Origin: UBA1046 sp012511325
GTDB taxonomy: Bacteria; Bacillota; Clostridia; Saccharofermentanales; DTU023
Direction of reading: 5' to 3'
Assembly: GCA_050951925.1 (NCBI GenBank)
Contig: JBMNJZ010000001.1
Coordinates: 1,688,678-1,752,677 of the forward strand
Length of the DNA stretch: 64,000 nt
The notes under the pieces were generated by a model. It was not told the DNA's origin and did not search any database. It saw only the letters and a program-made list of their open reading frames with translations. This document shows, piece after piece, positions 50,293-58,197 of the stretch (position 1 is the stretch's first letter; every line of letters begins with the position of its first letter). Both the position numbers and the translations under genes were made by a program.

Positions 50293-51905
50293 TTATTCTA
50301 ACCTATGATGTAGGCACAACAGGAGTTAAAACCTGCCTGTTTTCTTTAGAAGACGAAGGCGGCCAACAGGGTTCGCTCCTGCAGATATTGGACTCGAGCT
50401 TTGCCGAATATTCTCTGCGCATTCTGCCAAACGGCGGAGCGGAGCAGGATCCGGAGGAATGGTGGTCCGCACTCTGCCAAACGACACGACAGTTAGCTGA
50501 CCGCCGGCCGAAAGAATGCTCCCAGATTGCCGGCATCAGCTTCTGTGCCCAGGCGCAAAGCCTTGTCCTGCTCGACAAGGCTGCCCGTCCGGTCCGCCCC
50601 TCCATGAGCTATATGGATCAGCGCTCAGGAGCCGTGCGCCGAGCTCACAGCGGACGCGGGCCGAAAATTGCCGGTGCCGGCATACCTTTTCTCTTGCAAA
50701 GTCTTTACCATACCGGCGTGGTGGCCGGCAGTGACAAGGATCCCGTCTGGAAGTATGTCTGGGTGAAGGAAAACGAACCTGAAGTTTACGCCGGAATCCA
50801 CAAATGGCTTGATGTTAAGGACGCCCTAGTGGCCAAGATGACGGGGCGTTTTACCATGAGCAGGGACTCGGCCTTTGCCAGCATGATCATGGACAAGAAC
50901 CGGAAACCGCCGCAGTTTAGCTCTGTCCTGATGAAAAAACTTGGTATACAAGAGCTCCATATGCCCGAAATTGTCGATTCCACAGACGAAGTGGGCTCTC
51001 TGCTGCCGGAGCCGGCGACAGAACTGGGGCTTTGGCCGGGCATACCGGTCTTTTCCGGCGGCAGCGATTCTTCCCTCATCGGTGTGGGAGCCGGCTGCGT
51101 ACGCCGGGGCATGACTCATGTCTACATGGGCACATCGGGCTGGGTGTCCACTGTGACTGAGAAGAATACCGTAGACACCTCAGCCATGATTGCTTCTGTC
51201 GTTGGTGCACAGCCCGGTCTCTATAATTACTTTGCCGAGTTGGAAACAGCCGGCAAATGCCTGGAATGGGTGCGTGACCATTTAGCCCTGGATGAGATTA
51301 ATATCTATTTGGAAAAACTGGACGTGTCAGAGGATCCAAGTTCAGAATACAAAACCCTCTACGACTATCTGTCCAAGGTTATTTCCGAAACTGCGGAAGG
51401 CTCGGGCGGTGTCATCTTCACTCCCTGGCTGCATGGCAACCGCTGCCCCTTTGAAGACGCCAATGCACGCGGTATTTTCTTTAATATTAGTTTAGAAACA
51501 GGTAAAACGGAGCTAATTCGCTCCGTTATTGAAGGCATCTGCTACCATATGCGCTGGTTCCTGGAAACCATACGCAAAAAAATTAAAACCGAGAATTCTG
51601 TCCGCTTTGTCGGTGGCGGCGCTCTGTCCGGCGTCACAGCCGGCATTCTGGCCAATGTTTTGCAGTTACCGGTAGAAACCGTGCCGGAACCGCAGAATGT
51701 CGGAGCTGTCGGCGCGGCTCTGGTCGCGGCTGTCGGGCTTGGCCGCATCAGGAACCTAGCTGCTGCTGAGGACCTGATCCAACCGAACCGTGTTTATCAG
51801 CCTGATCCGCAGACACGGGCAATACACGATCGCAATTACGCTGCTTTCACCAAGCTCTATGCAGCTAATAAGAATCTATTCCGCCACCTAAACCAAAATG
51901 ATTAA
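50289..51905 (+). CDS. FGGY family carbohydrate kinase (xylulokinase-like)
   Basis: A 538-residue sugar kinase. LTYDVGTTGVKTCLF at the start is the phosphate-binding motif, SMSYMDQRSG lies near residue 110, and GGSDSSLIGVGAG near residue 258. Later parts are FTPWLHGNRCPFEDANARG, FVGGGALSGVTAGILANVL and VGAVGAALVAAVG, the second FGGY signature region. It overlaps tetR by four bases. FGGY enzymes phosphorylate ketoses, polyols or related compounds. With the class II aldolase it can form a kinase-aldolase route, but D-xylulose, L-fuculose, L-rhamnulose and erythrulose kinases cannot be told apart here. Confidence 0.87.
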   Translation: MIILTYDVGTTGVKTCLFSLEDEGGQQGSLLQILDSSFAEYSLRILPNGGAEQDPEEWWSALCQTTRQLADRRPKECSQIAGISFCAQAQSLVLLDKAARPVRPSMSYMDQRSGAVRRAHSGRGPKIAGAGIPFLLQSLYHTGVVAGSDKDPVWKYVWVKENEPEVYAGIHKWLDVKDALVAKMTGRFTMSRDSAFASMIMDKNRKPPQFSSVLMKKLGIQELHMPEIVDSTDEVGSLLPEPATELGLWPGIPVFSGGSDSSLIGVGAGCVRRGMTHVYMGTSGWVSTVTEKNTVDTSAMIASVVGAQPGLYNYFAELETAGKCLEWVRDHLALDEINIYLEKLDVSEDPSSEYKTLYDYLSKVISETAEGSGGVIFTPWLHGNRCPFEDANARGIFFNISLETGKTELIRSVIEGICYHMRWFLETIRKKIKTENSVRFVGGGALSGVTAGILANVLQLPVETVPEPQNVGAVGAALVAAVGLGRIRNLAAAEDLIQPNRVYQPDPQTRAIHDRNYAAFTKLYAANKNLFRHLNQND

Positions 51906-51911
51906 AAGAAA

Positions 51912-51947
51912 GCAGTTATCGATACTGGAAATTGTATCAATAACTGC
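51912..51947. terminator. hairpin terminator between the kinase and the tRNA genes
   Basis: GCAGTTAT-C-GATAC pairs with GTATC-A-ATAACTGC around an eight-base loop. On the minus strand it is followed by TTTCTTTT, so it should end the tRNA operon; it may also serve the kinase gene in the other direction. Confidence 0.65.
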
Positions 51948-51956
51948 GTTCCAGGT

Positions 51957-52032
51957 TGGTTGCGGAGGGGGGATTCGAACCCCCGACCTTCGGGTTATGA
52001 GCCCGACAAGCTACCAGCTGCTCTACTCCGCG
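51957..52032 (-). tRNA. initiator tRNA-fMet (CAT)
   Basis: On the minus strand the acceptor is CGCGGAG with CTCCGCA, leaving a C1-A72 mismatch, and the anticodon stem is GGGCTCATAACCC with three G-C pairs and anticodon CAT. Both are hallmarks of the bacterial initiator tRNA. CCA is encoded. Confidence 0.93.
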
Positions 52033-52049
52033 ATATGGGATACAAATTA

Positions 52050-52136
52050 TGGTGCTCGTGGCCGGACTCGAACCGGCACGGGGTTTAATCCGACGGATTT
52101 TAAGTCCGGTGCGTCTGCCAATTCCGCCACACGAGC
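52050..52136 (-). tRNA. tRNA-Leu (TAA)
   Basis: On the minus strand GCTCGTG pairs with CACGAGC. The anticodon loop CTTAAAA gives anticodon TAA, a long variable arm (GTCGGATTAAACCCCG) is present, and CCA is encoded. It precedes the initiator tRNA by 17 bases. Confidence 0.95.
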
Positions 52137-52159
52137 GAAGTCTGTCTGTATGCGTAGAT

Positions 52160-52188
52160 AATTTACCACCGCCACACTCACTTGTCAA
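52160..52188 (-). promoter_or_regulatory. promoter for the tRNA-Leu/tRNA-fMet operon
   Basis: The minus strand reads TTGACA (52183-52188), a 17-base spacer and TAAATT (52160-52165), 24 bases before tRNA-Leu. Confidence 0.7.
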
Positions 52189-52267
52189 ATTTAGCCAGGT
52201 TAGCCATAAGGTCATTAATTAGAGATCCGTGCCTGTCTTTTCCGGACCGGGATCTGTCTTTGTAAAA

Positions 52268-52310
52268 TTTACTTTCTTTTAGTAAATGCACCAAGAATAT
52301 CTGTTATAAT
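52268..52310 (+). promoter_or_regulatory. promoter and operator-like repeat for the Lrp regulator
   Basis: TGTTATAAT (52302-52310) is an extended -10 box. Just upstream, TTTACT-N7-AGTAAA (52268-52286) is an inverted repeat covering the -35 zone, a plausible site for autoregulation. Confidence 0.5.
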
Positions 52311-52402
52311 GTACGAGGTCTTCGTCAGTAATGCAGAGACAGAATGATTGCAGACTAATAATACTTGCCCCTTCCGCTACCGGGTGTTTGGAGAGCCGGA
52401 AC

Positions 52403-52900
52403 ATGATTGATGAGGTTGACCGAAAAATAATTGATTTGCTGTTGCAAAATGGCAGGATCACACATGAAGAAATTGCCAAGAGACTGAATTTCTCGAGACC
52501 GGCAATACATCAAAGAGTCGCTAAGCTGGCTGAAAAAGGGATCATCAAAAACTATACTACTGAGATTGATTGGGAAAAGCTGGGCTATGCGATTGATGCT
52601 TTTATTCTGGCTACTGTATATACCAAAGACTTCAATGAGATGATCGGAGAATTGCTTAAACTTAAGCATGAGGATCAGGATTGGATCATCCAGAATGTTT
52701 ACAGAGTAACTGGGAAACACTGTATACTATTGAGAGTCAAGGCCAAAAGCACTGCCAATATCAGCGCACTGCATGACCAAATGCTACAGTTTGTAGGAAT
52801 TGTAGAAACATATACTATGCTGGTACTCCAAAGTAAAGTAGTTAACTGGGATGATAACGGGCAAAATAACGAATCTGAAAATTGCAGTACTGAAGAATAA
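52403..52900 (+). CDS. Lrp/AsnC family transcriptional regulator
   Basis: A 165-residue amino-acid-responsive regulator. The N-terminal helix-turn-helix is VDRKIIDLLLQNGRITHEEI followed by AKRLNFSRPAIHQRVAKLAEKG. The C-terminal half is the RAM-type ligand-binding fold (AFILATVYTKDFNEM, NVYRVTGKHCILLRVKAKS). The frame is open to 52331, but ATG 52403 with GGAG nearby gives the normal start. It precedes the P5C dehydrogenase by 100 bases. By analogy with PutR and other proline-linked Lrp proteins, it probably activates the proline genes when proline is present; this is inference. Confidence 0.9.
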   Translation: MIDEVDRKIIDLLLQNGRITHEEIAKRLNFSRPAIHQRVAKLAEKGIIKNYTTEIDWEKLGYAIDAFILATVYTKDFNEMIGELLKLKHEDQDWIIQNVYRVTGKHCILLRVKAKSTANISALHDQMLQFVGIVETYTMLVLQSKVVNWDDNGQNNESENCSTEE

Positions 52901-53000
52901 TAAAAATAGTGTATTATTATGCTTACGGCAAATTTTGCCATCAACTTGCCAGTAGTGTTTTGCCGGCAACGTAATTGATTGGAAAGAGAGATTTAGATTT

Positions 53001-54626
53001 ATGAGTAATGGATTATTTAAAATGCCAGTTGCAGTAAGTGAGCCTATACACCATTATGCACCAGGCTCATCTGAAAGAGCTTCACTGAAAGCAGAACTGG
53101 AACGACAAGCGAATACAGTAATTGACATACCTGCATATATTGATGGAAAACCATATTATTCTTCCCAAAAATACCAAGTAGTTATGCCCCATGATCATGG
53201 GCATGTTCTGGCCGAAGCAGTATTGACTGACGACAAAGGCATCAATCTGGCTATAGAATCAGCCATGGCTGCCAAAGAAAGTTGGGCGGAAATGCCTTGG
53301 GAACACAGGGCTGCAATCTTCCTTAAAGCAATTCATCTGATCAGAGAAGAATGGCGTGACAGACTCAATGCCGCTACAATGTTAGGTCAGAGTAAGACCT
53401 GCTTCCAAGCTGAAATCGATGTCTGTGAATCTTGTGATTTTCTCAGTTTTTACTTATCCGGTATGCATGAAATCTACGGTCATCAGCCTCTGGAAACGGA
53501 GGGATCTTTTAACCGGATGGAATATAGGGCATTGGATGGTTTTGTCCTGGCTCTCAGTCCCTTCAATTTCCTGGCAATGGGTGTCAATCTGGCCTGCGCC
53601 CCTGCCATTATGGGCAATGTAGTCATCTGGAAACCCGCACCTACAGCCTTGCTGTCCGCTTGGTATTTTTATCAGGCGCTCTTAGAAGCCGGTTTGCCAC
53701 CAGGGGTCATTAATTTTGTCCCTGCTCGTGGAACTGATATCAGTCGCATCGCTTTGCCTCATCCTGATTTTGGCGGATTGCATTTCACCGGCTCCAATGC
53801 TACTTTCAGCTCACTCTGGAAGAATATCGCTCTTAATCTTAACAATTACCGCCAGTTCCCCCGCATCGTAGGCGAAACAGGCGGTAAAGGCTTCATCTTC
53901 GTCCACAACACTGCTGAGGTACCAAAGGTGGTCGCAGCGATGATTCGCGGCGCCTTTGAGTACCAAGGACAAAAATGTTCTGCTGCTACCCGTGTTTATG
54001 TTCCCGGATCGCTCTGGCCGGACATCAAAAAGATGCTTCTGGACAAAATCGCTGAGCTTAAAGTGGGAGATATATGTGACTTCACTAATTTCATGGGTGC
54101 AGTAATTGACCAAACAGCCTTCAATAAAATAAAATCATACATAGATTATGCTAACGAGTCGGATGATGCGGAAGTTTTAACAGGTCATTACGATGACAGC
54201 AAGGGGTACTTTGTCTATCCCACAATCATTGAAGCGAAAACACCCCGCTTTAAGACTATGGTTGAGGAGATATTTGGTCCGGTGTTGACAATCTATGTTT
54301 ATGAGGATAAAGAATTGGAAGTTGCAGTAAACAATTGCAACAAGGACACCCCTTATGGATTGACCGGATCCGTTTTCGCCGGGCCTCGGGATGTTATACA
54401 GGATCTCGAAAAGAAATTGAGTCGTGCGGCCGGTAATTTCTATATCAATGATAAACCGACCGGGTCAACTGTGGGGCAACAGCCTTTCGGCGGCACTCGC
54501 CTGTCAGGCACCAATGACAAGACCGGTACGACAATGCACCTCTATCGTTGGGTCAGTGCCCGCTCAATTAAGGAAAACTTCGTCTTTACAGACGATGTTA
54601 GTTATATTTCAATGGAAGAACAATAA
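53001..54626 (+). CDS. pruA: 1-pyrroline-5-carboxylate dehydrogenase
   Basis: An aldehyde dehydrogenase that oxidises glutamate semialdehyde/P5C to glutamate with NAD. The 541-residue protein has AVLTDDKGINLAIESAMAAKESW, ALSPFNFLAMGVNLACAPA, HFTGSNATFSSLWK, the catalytic Glu in GETGGKG at about residue 292, and the catalytic Cys in YQGQKCSAATRVYVP at about 326. FGPVLTIYVYED and the C-terminal QQPFGGTRLSGTNDKTG follow. The length and the FNF motif are those of the stand-alone P5C dehydrogenase. AAGAGAG precedes the ATG. It leads the four-gene flavoprotein complex, giving a proline-to-glutamate route. Confidence 0.92.
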   Translation: MSNGLFKMPVAVSEPIHHYAPGSSERASLKAELERQANTVIDIPAYIDGKPYYSSQKYQVVMPHDHGHVLAEAVLTDDKGINLAIESAMAAKESWAEMPWEHRAAIFLKAIHLIREEWRDRLNAATMLGQSKTCFQAEIDVCESCDFLSFYLSGMHEIYGHQPLETEGSFNRMEYRALDGFVLALSPFNFLAMGVNLACAPAIMGNVVIWKPAPTALLSAWYFYQALLEAGLPPGVINFVPARGTDISRIALPHPDFGGLHFTGSNATFSSLWKNIALNLNNYRQFPRIVGETGGKGFIFVHNTAEVPKVVAAMIRGAFEYQGQKCSAATRVYVPGSLWPDIKKMLLDKIAELKVGDICDFTNFMGAVIDQTAFNKIKSYIDYANESDDAEVLTGHYDDSKGYFVYPTIIEAKTPRFKTMVEEIFGPVLTIYVYEDKELEVAVNNCNKDTPYGLTGSVFAGPRDVIQDLEKKLSRAAGNFYINDKPTGSTVGQQPFGGTRLSGTNDKTGTTMHLYRWVSARSIKENFVFTDDVSYISMEEQ

Positions 54627-54644
54627 AGTACTTAGGAGGTAAAG

Positions 54645-54953
54645 ATGCTTAGAATTGAGGAACATCCTATCCTGACATTCGAAAAAGGCAAACTCGTAAC
54701 CTTCACCTTTGATGGCAAAGAGCTTCAAGGCTATGAGGGCGACACGATTGCCTCTGCATTGCATGCGGCAGGTGTCAAGGTTATGGGACATCATCATGTG
54801 TCAGGTAGACCACGCGGTTTCTACTGCGCAATCGGAAACTGTGGTTCCTGCCTGATGATCGTCAATGGCGAGCCTAACGTCAGGGTATGTGTAGTACCGC
54901 TGGAAGCTGGCATGGTCGTGGAGACCCAGAACAACCGGGGGGATCTGTTATGA
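54645..54953 (+). CDS. small [2Fe-2S] subunit of a proline dehydrogenase/HcnA-like complex
   Basis: A 102-residue plant-type ferredoxin-like subunit. The cluster ligands are in YCAIGNCGSCLM and VRVCVV. VTFTFDGKELQGYEGDTIAS is the standard N-terminal part seen in HcnA, SoxA and related oxidases. AGGAGG precedes the ATG, 18 bases after pruA. Its stop overlaps the next start by four bases (ATGA). It passes electrons within a multi-subunit amino-acid dehydrogenase. Confidence 0.88.
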   Translation: MLRIEEHPILTFEKGKLVTFTFDGKELQGYEGDTIASALHAAGVKVMGHHHVSGRPRGFYCAIGNCGSCLMIVNGEPNVRVCVVPLEAGMVVETQNNRGDLL

Positions 54954-56035
54954 GAGAAGTAGATATTGCTATTGTTGGTGGAGGTCCGGCTGGATTGATG
55001 GCTGCCGATGCAGCAGCATCGAACGGCGCCTCGGTTCTCCTGTTGGAGCGCGATGGACATCTGGGCGGTCAACTGGTAAAGCAGACCCATAAGTTCTTTG
55101 GATCTGAGAAACAGTATGCTTCTATCCGCGGTGTCAAGATTGCCACAATCCTGGAAGAAAAACTGAAAGAGATGAGTGATCTCGTAGAAATCTGGACTAA
55201 TGCCACGGCGCTCGGTCTCTATGAAGACGGTGTTCTGACAGTTGAAAAAGGCAAAAAGTTTGTGAAAGTCAAGCCGAAACGCATTGTTGTCGCAACCGGC
55301 GCTTCCGAAAAATTCCTGACTTTCGTCAACAACGATTTGCCCGGAATCTATGGTGCCGGCGCTGTTCAGACCCTGATGAATGTTAATGGTGTACGTCCCG
55401 GTCAGAGGGTATTGATGGTAGGCGCAGGCAATATCGGACTGATTGTTAGTTATCAGCTATTGCAGGCAGGCGTTAAAGTAGCTGCCATCATTGATGCCGC
55501 ACCAACAATAGGCGGCTATCTGGTTCATGCCAGCAAAATCAGACGCGCAGGCGTGCCGATAATTACCAGCCATACAGTCACACGTGCTTATGGTAAAGAA
55601 GCTGTTGAAGGAGCTACAATTGTTGCGCTGGACGAGAAATGGCAGCCATTGCCAGGAACAGAGCAAGAGCTTGATGTTGATGTCATCTGTATCTCAGTAG
55701 GTCTTTCTCCTCTTGCAGAACTCTTGTGGCAAGCAGGCTGTGAGATGCGCTATGTCCCACAGCTGGGCGGTCATGTGCCCGTCCGCGACAGTTTACTGAA
55801 AACAACTGTAGATGAAATATACATCGCTGGCGACTTGACCGGAATTGAAGAAGCCAGCAGTGCAATGGTTGAAGGCAGACTCGCCGGTCTGGCTGCAGCC
55901 TCTTCATTGGGCTTTAAGTCGGATAGTCTGGAAGCGGATATTCTGGACTGCAAGGAACAGCTAAAATCGTTGCGCTCAGGTCCTGTCGGTGATCATATCA
56001 ACCAAGGCATGGCCCTGGTAATGTCAGATAAATAA
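54950..56035 (+). CDS. FAD/NAD(P)-binding oxidoreductase subunit (HcnB/PDH-alpha-like)
   Basis: A 361-residue flavoprotein with two nucleotide-binding folds: VDIAIVGGGPAGLMAADAAAS at the N-terminus for FAD and VLMVGAGNIGLIVSYQLLQAG near residue 155 for a second dinucleotide. VDEIYIAGDLTGIEEASSAM near the C-terminus contacts FAD. ATG 54950 overlaps the upstream stop. Relatives such as HcnB carry a C-terminal BFD-like [2Fe-2S] domain; here that domain is absent and instead forms the end of the next gene. It likely reoxidises the complex toward NAD or a quinone/ferredoxin pool. Confidence 0.88.
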   Translation: MREVDIAIVGGGPAGLMAADAAASNGASVLLLERDGHLGGQLVKQTHKFFGSEKQYASIRGVKIATILEEKLKEMSDLVEIWTNATALGLYEDGVLTVEKGKKFVKVKPKRIVVATGASEKFLTFVNNDLPGIYGAGAVQTLMNVNGVRPGQRVLMVGAGNIGLIVSYQLLQAGVKVAAIIDAAPTIGGYLVHASKIRRAGVPIITSHTVTRAYGKEAVEGATIVALDEKWQPLPGTEQELDVDVICISVGLSPLAELLWQAGCEMRYVPQLGGHVPVRDSLLKTTVDEIYIAGDLTGIEEASSAMVEGRLAGLAAASSLGFKSDSLEADILDCKEQLKSLRSGPVGDHINQGMALVMSDK

Positions 56036-56047
56036 GGAGGTCGAGAC

Positions 56048-56857
56048 ATGTATCTAAAAACAGGCGTTGCTGATAAGGAGCTGGTCTCGAACGCACTTCC
56101 GACAGAAGAACGTCGCGGATCAGGCCCGTACGCTATTATTGAATGTTTCCAAGAAATCCCGTGCAATCCTTGCACAGAAATCTGTCCGTTCGGATCAATC
56201 TTACCGATGGATGATATCAATGATCTGCCCAGAATGGACTATGACTCTTGCACCGGCTGTGGCCTTTGCGCTGCAATCTGCCCCGGCTTGGCCATTTTCA
56301 TTGTCGATGAATCATATTCAGACACAGTGGCCTCAGTTAGTATCCCCTACGAGTTTGTACCACTGCCCCAAAAGGGTGATATAGTCGAAATGATGGATCG
56401 CGCCGGAGAATATGTCACTGACGGAAAAGTGCTGAGAGTAGTACCGAACAAAAAATATCAGAACACTCCGGTAGTGACAGTGGAAGTACCGAAAGACAAA
56501 GTTAATGAAGTCCGTTTCTTGCAACCCAAGCAGAAAACTGAGATTGCCATGCCAAAGGCTGATCCTGATGACACAGAGAATTTGCCCGACACCACTATCA
56601 TTTGCCGTTGTGAGAATATCACTGTCGGTGAAGTAAGAAAGATGATTGATCAAGGTTATGATGACTTTGATGAGCTCAAGCGTCTGATCAGAACCGGTAT
56701 GGGCCCCTGTCAGGGCAGAACCTGCCGTCATCTGATTATGCAGGAAATCTCTCGCAGAACCGGCAAGAAATTCGATGAAATCGAACTTGGCGCTTTCAGG
56801 CCTCCGACCAAACCGATTCAGCTAGAACAGCTTATAGGAGGTAAAGAAGATGTCTAA
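56048..56857 (+). CDS. iron-sulfur subunit with 4Fe-4S ferredoxin and BFD-like domains
   Basis: A 269-residue electron-transfer protein. Residues about 35-85 hold ferredoxin motifs (CNPCTEICPFG and CTGCGLCAAICPG) for [4Fe-4S] clusters. A central beta domain spans about 95-170. Residues about 185-245 form a BFD-like [2Fe-2S] domain (CRCENITVGEVRKMID ... GMGPCQGRTCRHLI). The fusion is unusual compared with HcnB, where BFD is joined to the FAD subunit. AGGAGG precedes the ATG. It overlaps the catalytic subunit gene by eight bases. It probably connects the FAD subunits to an outside acceptor. Confidence 0.85.
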   Translation: MYLKTGVADKELVSNALPTEERRGSGPYAIIECFQEIPCNPCTEICPFGSILPMDDINDLPRMDYDSCTGCGLCAAICPGLAIFIVDESYSDTVASVSIPYEFVPLPQKGDIVEMMDRAGEYVTDGKVLRVVPNKKYQNTPVVTVEVPKDKVNEVRFLQPKQKTEIAMPKADPDDTENLPDTTIICRCENITVGEVRKMIDQGYDDFDELKRLIRTGMGPCQGRTCRHLIMQEISRRTGKKFDEIELGAFRPPTKPIQLEQLIGGKEDV

Positions 56858-58004
56858 TCCCAAAACTGCTAATATCGTCATCATCGGCGGAGGTATTTCC
56901 GGTGTAGCAATCGCCTGGAATCTCGCCAAAAAAGGTGTTAAAGATATCGTAATCCTGGAAAAGAGAACAGTCTGCTCCGGCGCTACCGGTCGCTGCGGCG
57001 CCGGTATCAGAATGCAGTGGGGCGCTGAGCAAAACTGCCTTCTGGCCAAAATGTCCACTGAATTCTTTGAGAATGCAAATGAAATCCTCGAATACGACCG
57101 CGATGTCGAATTTGATCAGGGCGGTTATCTGATTGTTGCCGGCAATGAGAAAGAAAATGAACTATTCAAGAGAAACATTGCTTTGCAGAATTCACTGGGC
57201 ATCCCCTCCAGGCATTTGACACCGCAAGAAGCCAAAGAGATCGTGCCTCATATGGACGAGACTCAGATTGTCGGGGCTACTTTCTGTCAGAAAGACGGGC
57301 ATCTTAACCCCTTCAATACAACTGAGGCTTTTGCCAAAGCAGCCGAGAGACTGGGCGTCAAAATCCTCAAGAAAACCAAAGCTACCGGCATTGATGTCAA
57401 GAACGACAAGATAGTCGGCGTCGAAACAACTGCCGGCTATATCTCTACTCCTCTTGTCATTAATGCTGCCGGCGGCTGGGCTCAGGAAGTTGGCAAGATG
57501 GCAGGTGTTGATCTGCCGCTCTATTCAGAAAGACACCAGATCCTTGTGACCGAACCGGTTGAGCGGATTCAGGATCCCATGTATATGGCCTTCTCGCTCA
57601 ATATTTATATCCAGCAGACACCACATGGTTCATTTATCATGGGGCGCAGTAATCCGAAGGAGCCAAGAGATCTGAGGGTTACCTCTTCCTGGCAGTTCCT
57701 GCACGAGATGATCAATACTTGTACCACGCTGTTGCCGCCGCTGCGCAAGCTCAATCTGGTTCGTCAATGGGCCGGTCTGTACAATATGACCGAAGACGCA
57801 CAGCCTATCTACGGCAAAGTGGATAAGGTCGAAGGTTTCTGGCTGGCCTGCGGATACAGCGGACACGGCTTCATGCTCGCACCGGCTACAGGCATACTCC
57901 TGACTGAGATGATCCTGGGCGAGCCTCTTTCTATTGATATTACTAATCTCGATCTGGGCCGCTTCGAACGTGGCGAGCTCTGCTTTGAAACCTCGGTAGT
58001 CTAA
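56850..58004 (+). CDS. FAD-dependent amino acid dehydrogenase catalytic subunit (DAO family)
   Basis: A 384-residue DAO-family flavoprotein, the likely catalytic subunit that oxidises proline or a relative. ANIVIIGGGISGVAIAWNLA binds FAD, RCGAGIRMQWG follows near residue 48, LVINAAGGWAQEVGKMAGV lies in the middle, and GFWLACGYSGHGFMLAPATG closes the FAD site. The pattern matches proline dehydrogenase beta subunits, sarcosine oxidase beta and HcnC. The pruA neighbour argues for L-proline as substrate, but D-proline, hydroxyproline or sarcosine remain possible. The start overlaps the preceding gene, and AGGAGG lies inside that gene. A terminator follows 21 bases after the stop. Confidence 0.88.
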   Translation: MSNPKTANIVIIGGGISGVAIAWNLAKKGVKDIVILEKRTVCSGATGRCGAGIRMQWGAEQNCLLAKMSTEFFENANEILEYDRDVEFDQGGYLIVAGNEKENELFKRNIALQNSLGIPSRHLTPQEAKEIVPHMDETQIVGATFCQKDGHLNPFNTTEAFAKAAERLGVKILKKTKATGIDVKNDKIVGVETTAGYISTPLVINAAGGWAQEVGKMAGVDLPLYSERHQILVTEPVERIQDPMYMAFSLNIYIQQTPHGSFIMGRSNPKEPRDLRVTSSWQFLHEMINTCTTLLPPLRKLNLVRQWAGLYNMTEDAQPIYGKVDKVEGFWLACGYSGHGFMLAPATGILLTEMILGEPLSIDITNLDLGRFERGELCFETSVV

Positions 58005-58024
58005 TTAGCTTACTGAAGCTTTCT

Positions 58025-58060
58025 GAAAGCGACTGCAGATTTTTACCTGTAGTCGCTTTC
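58025..58060 (+). terminator. terminator of the proline operon
   Basis: GAAAGCGACTGCAG pairs with CTGTAGTCGCTTTC (14 pairs, one G-U) over an eight-base loop, followed by TCTTTTT. The 3' arm and T run are duplicated in the next 38 bases. Confidence 0.85.
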
Positions 58061-58110
58061 TCTTTTTGTTTGGCAGATTTTTACCTGCAGTCGCTTTCTC
58101 TTTTTGTTTG
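58035..58110 (+). repeat. exact tandem duplication of 38 bp in the terminator
   Basis: Bases 58035-58072 and 58073-58110 differ only at one position (T at 58050, C at 58088). The second copy supplies another perfect 3' arm and T run, so two competing terminators can form. Confidence 0.9.
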
Positions 58111-58136
58111 ACTGAATACCTTATTAAATCTATAAT
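58108..58136 (+). promoter_or_regulatory. sigma-A-type promoter for the M14 peptidase operon
   Basis: TTGACT (58108-58113), a 17-base spacer and perfect TATAAT (58131-58136) lie 62 bases before the peptidase start. The -35 box begins in the last bases of the duplicated terminator repeat. Confidence 0.75.
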
Positions 58137-58197
58137 TATTCAAAGACTGCAATGTATAAGCAACTTAGCAATAACCTAAGCATTTAAGGAGACTGCT

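Larger units (their letters stand above)
52137..52402. other. divergent region between tRNA-Leu and the Lrp regulator
   Basis: It holds the tRNA promoter, the Lrp promoter and an inverted repeat; no gene is present. Confidence 0.6.
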
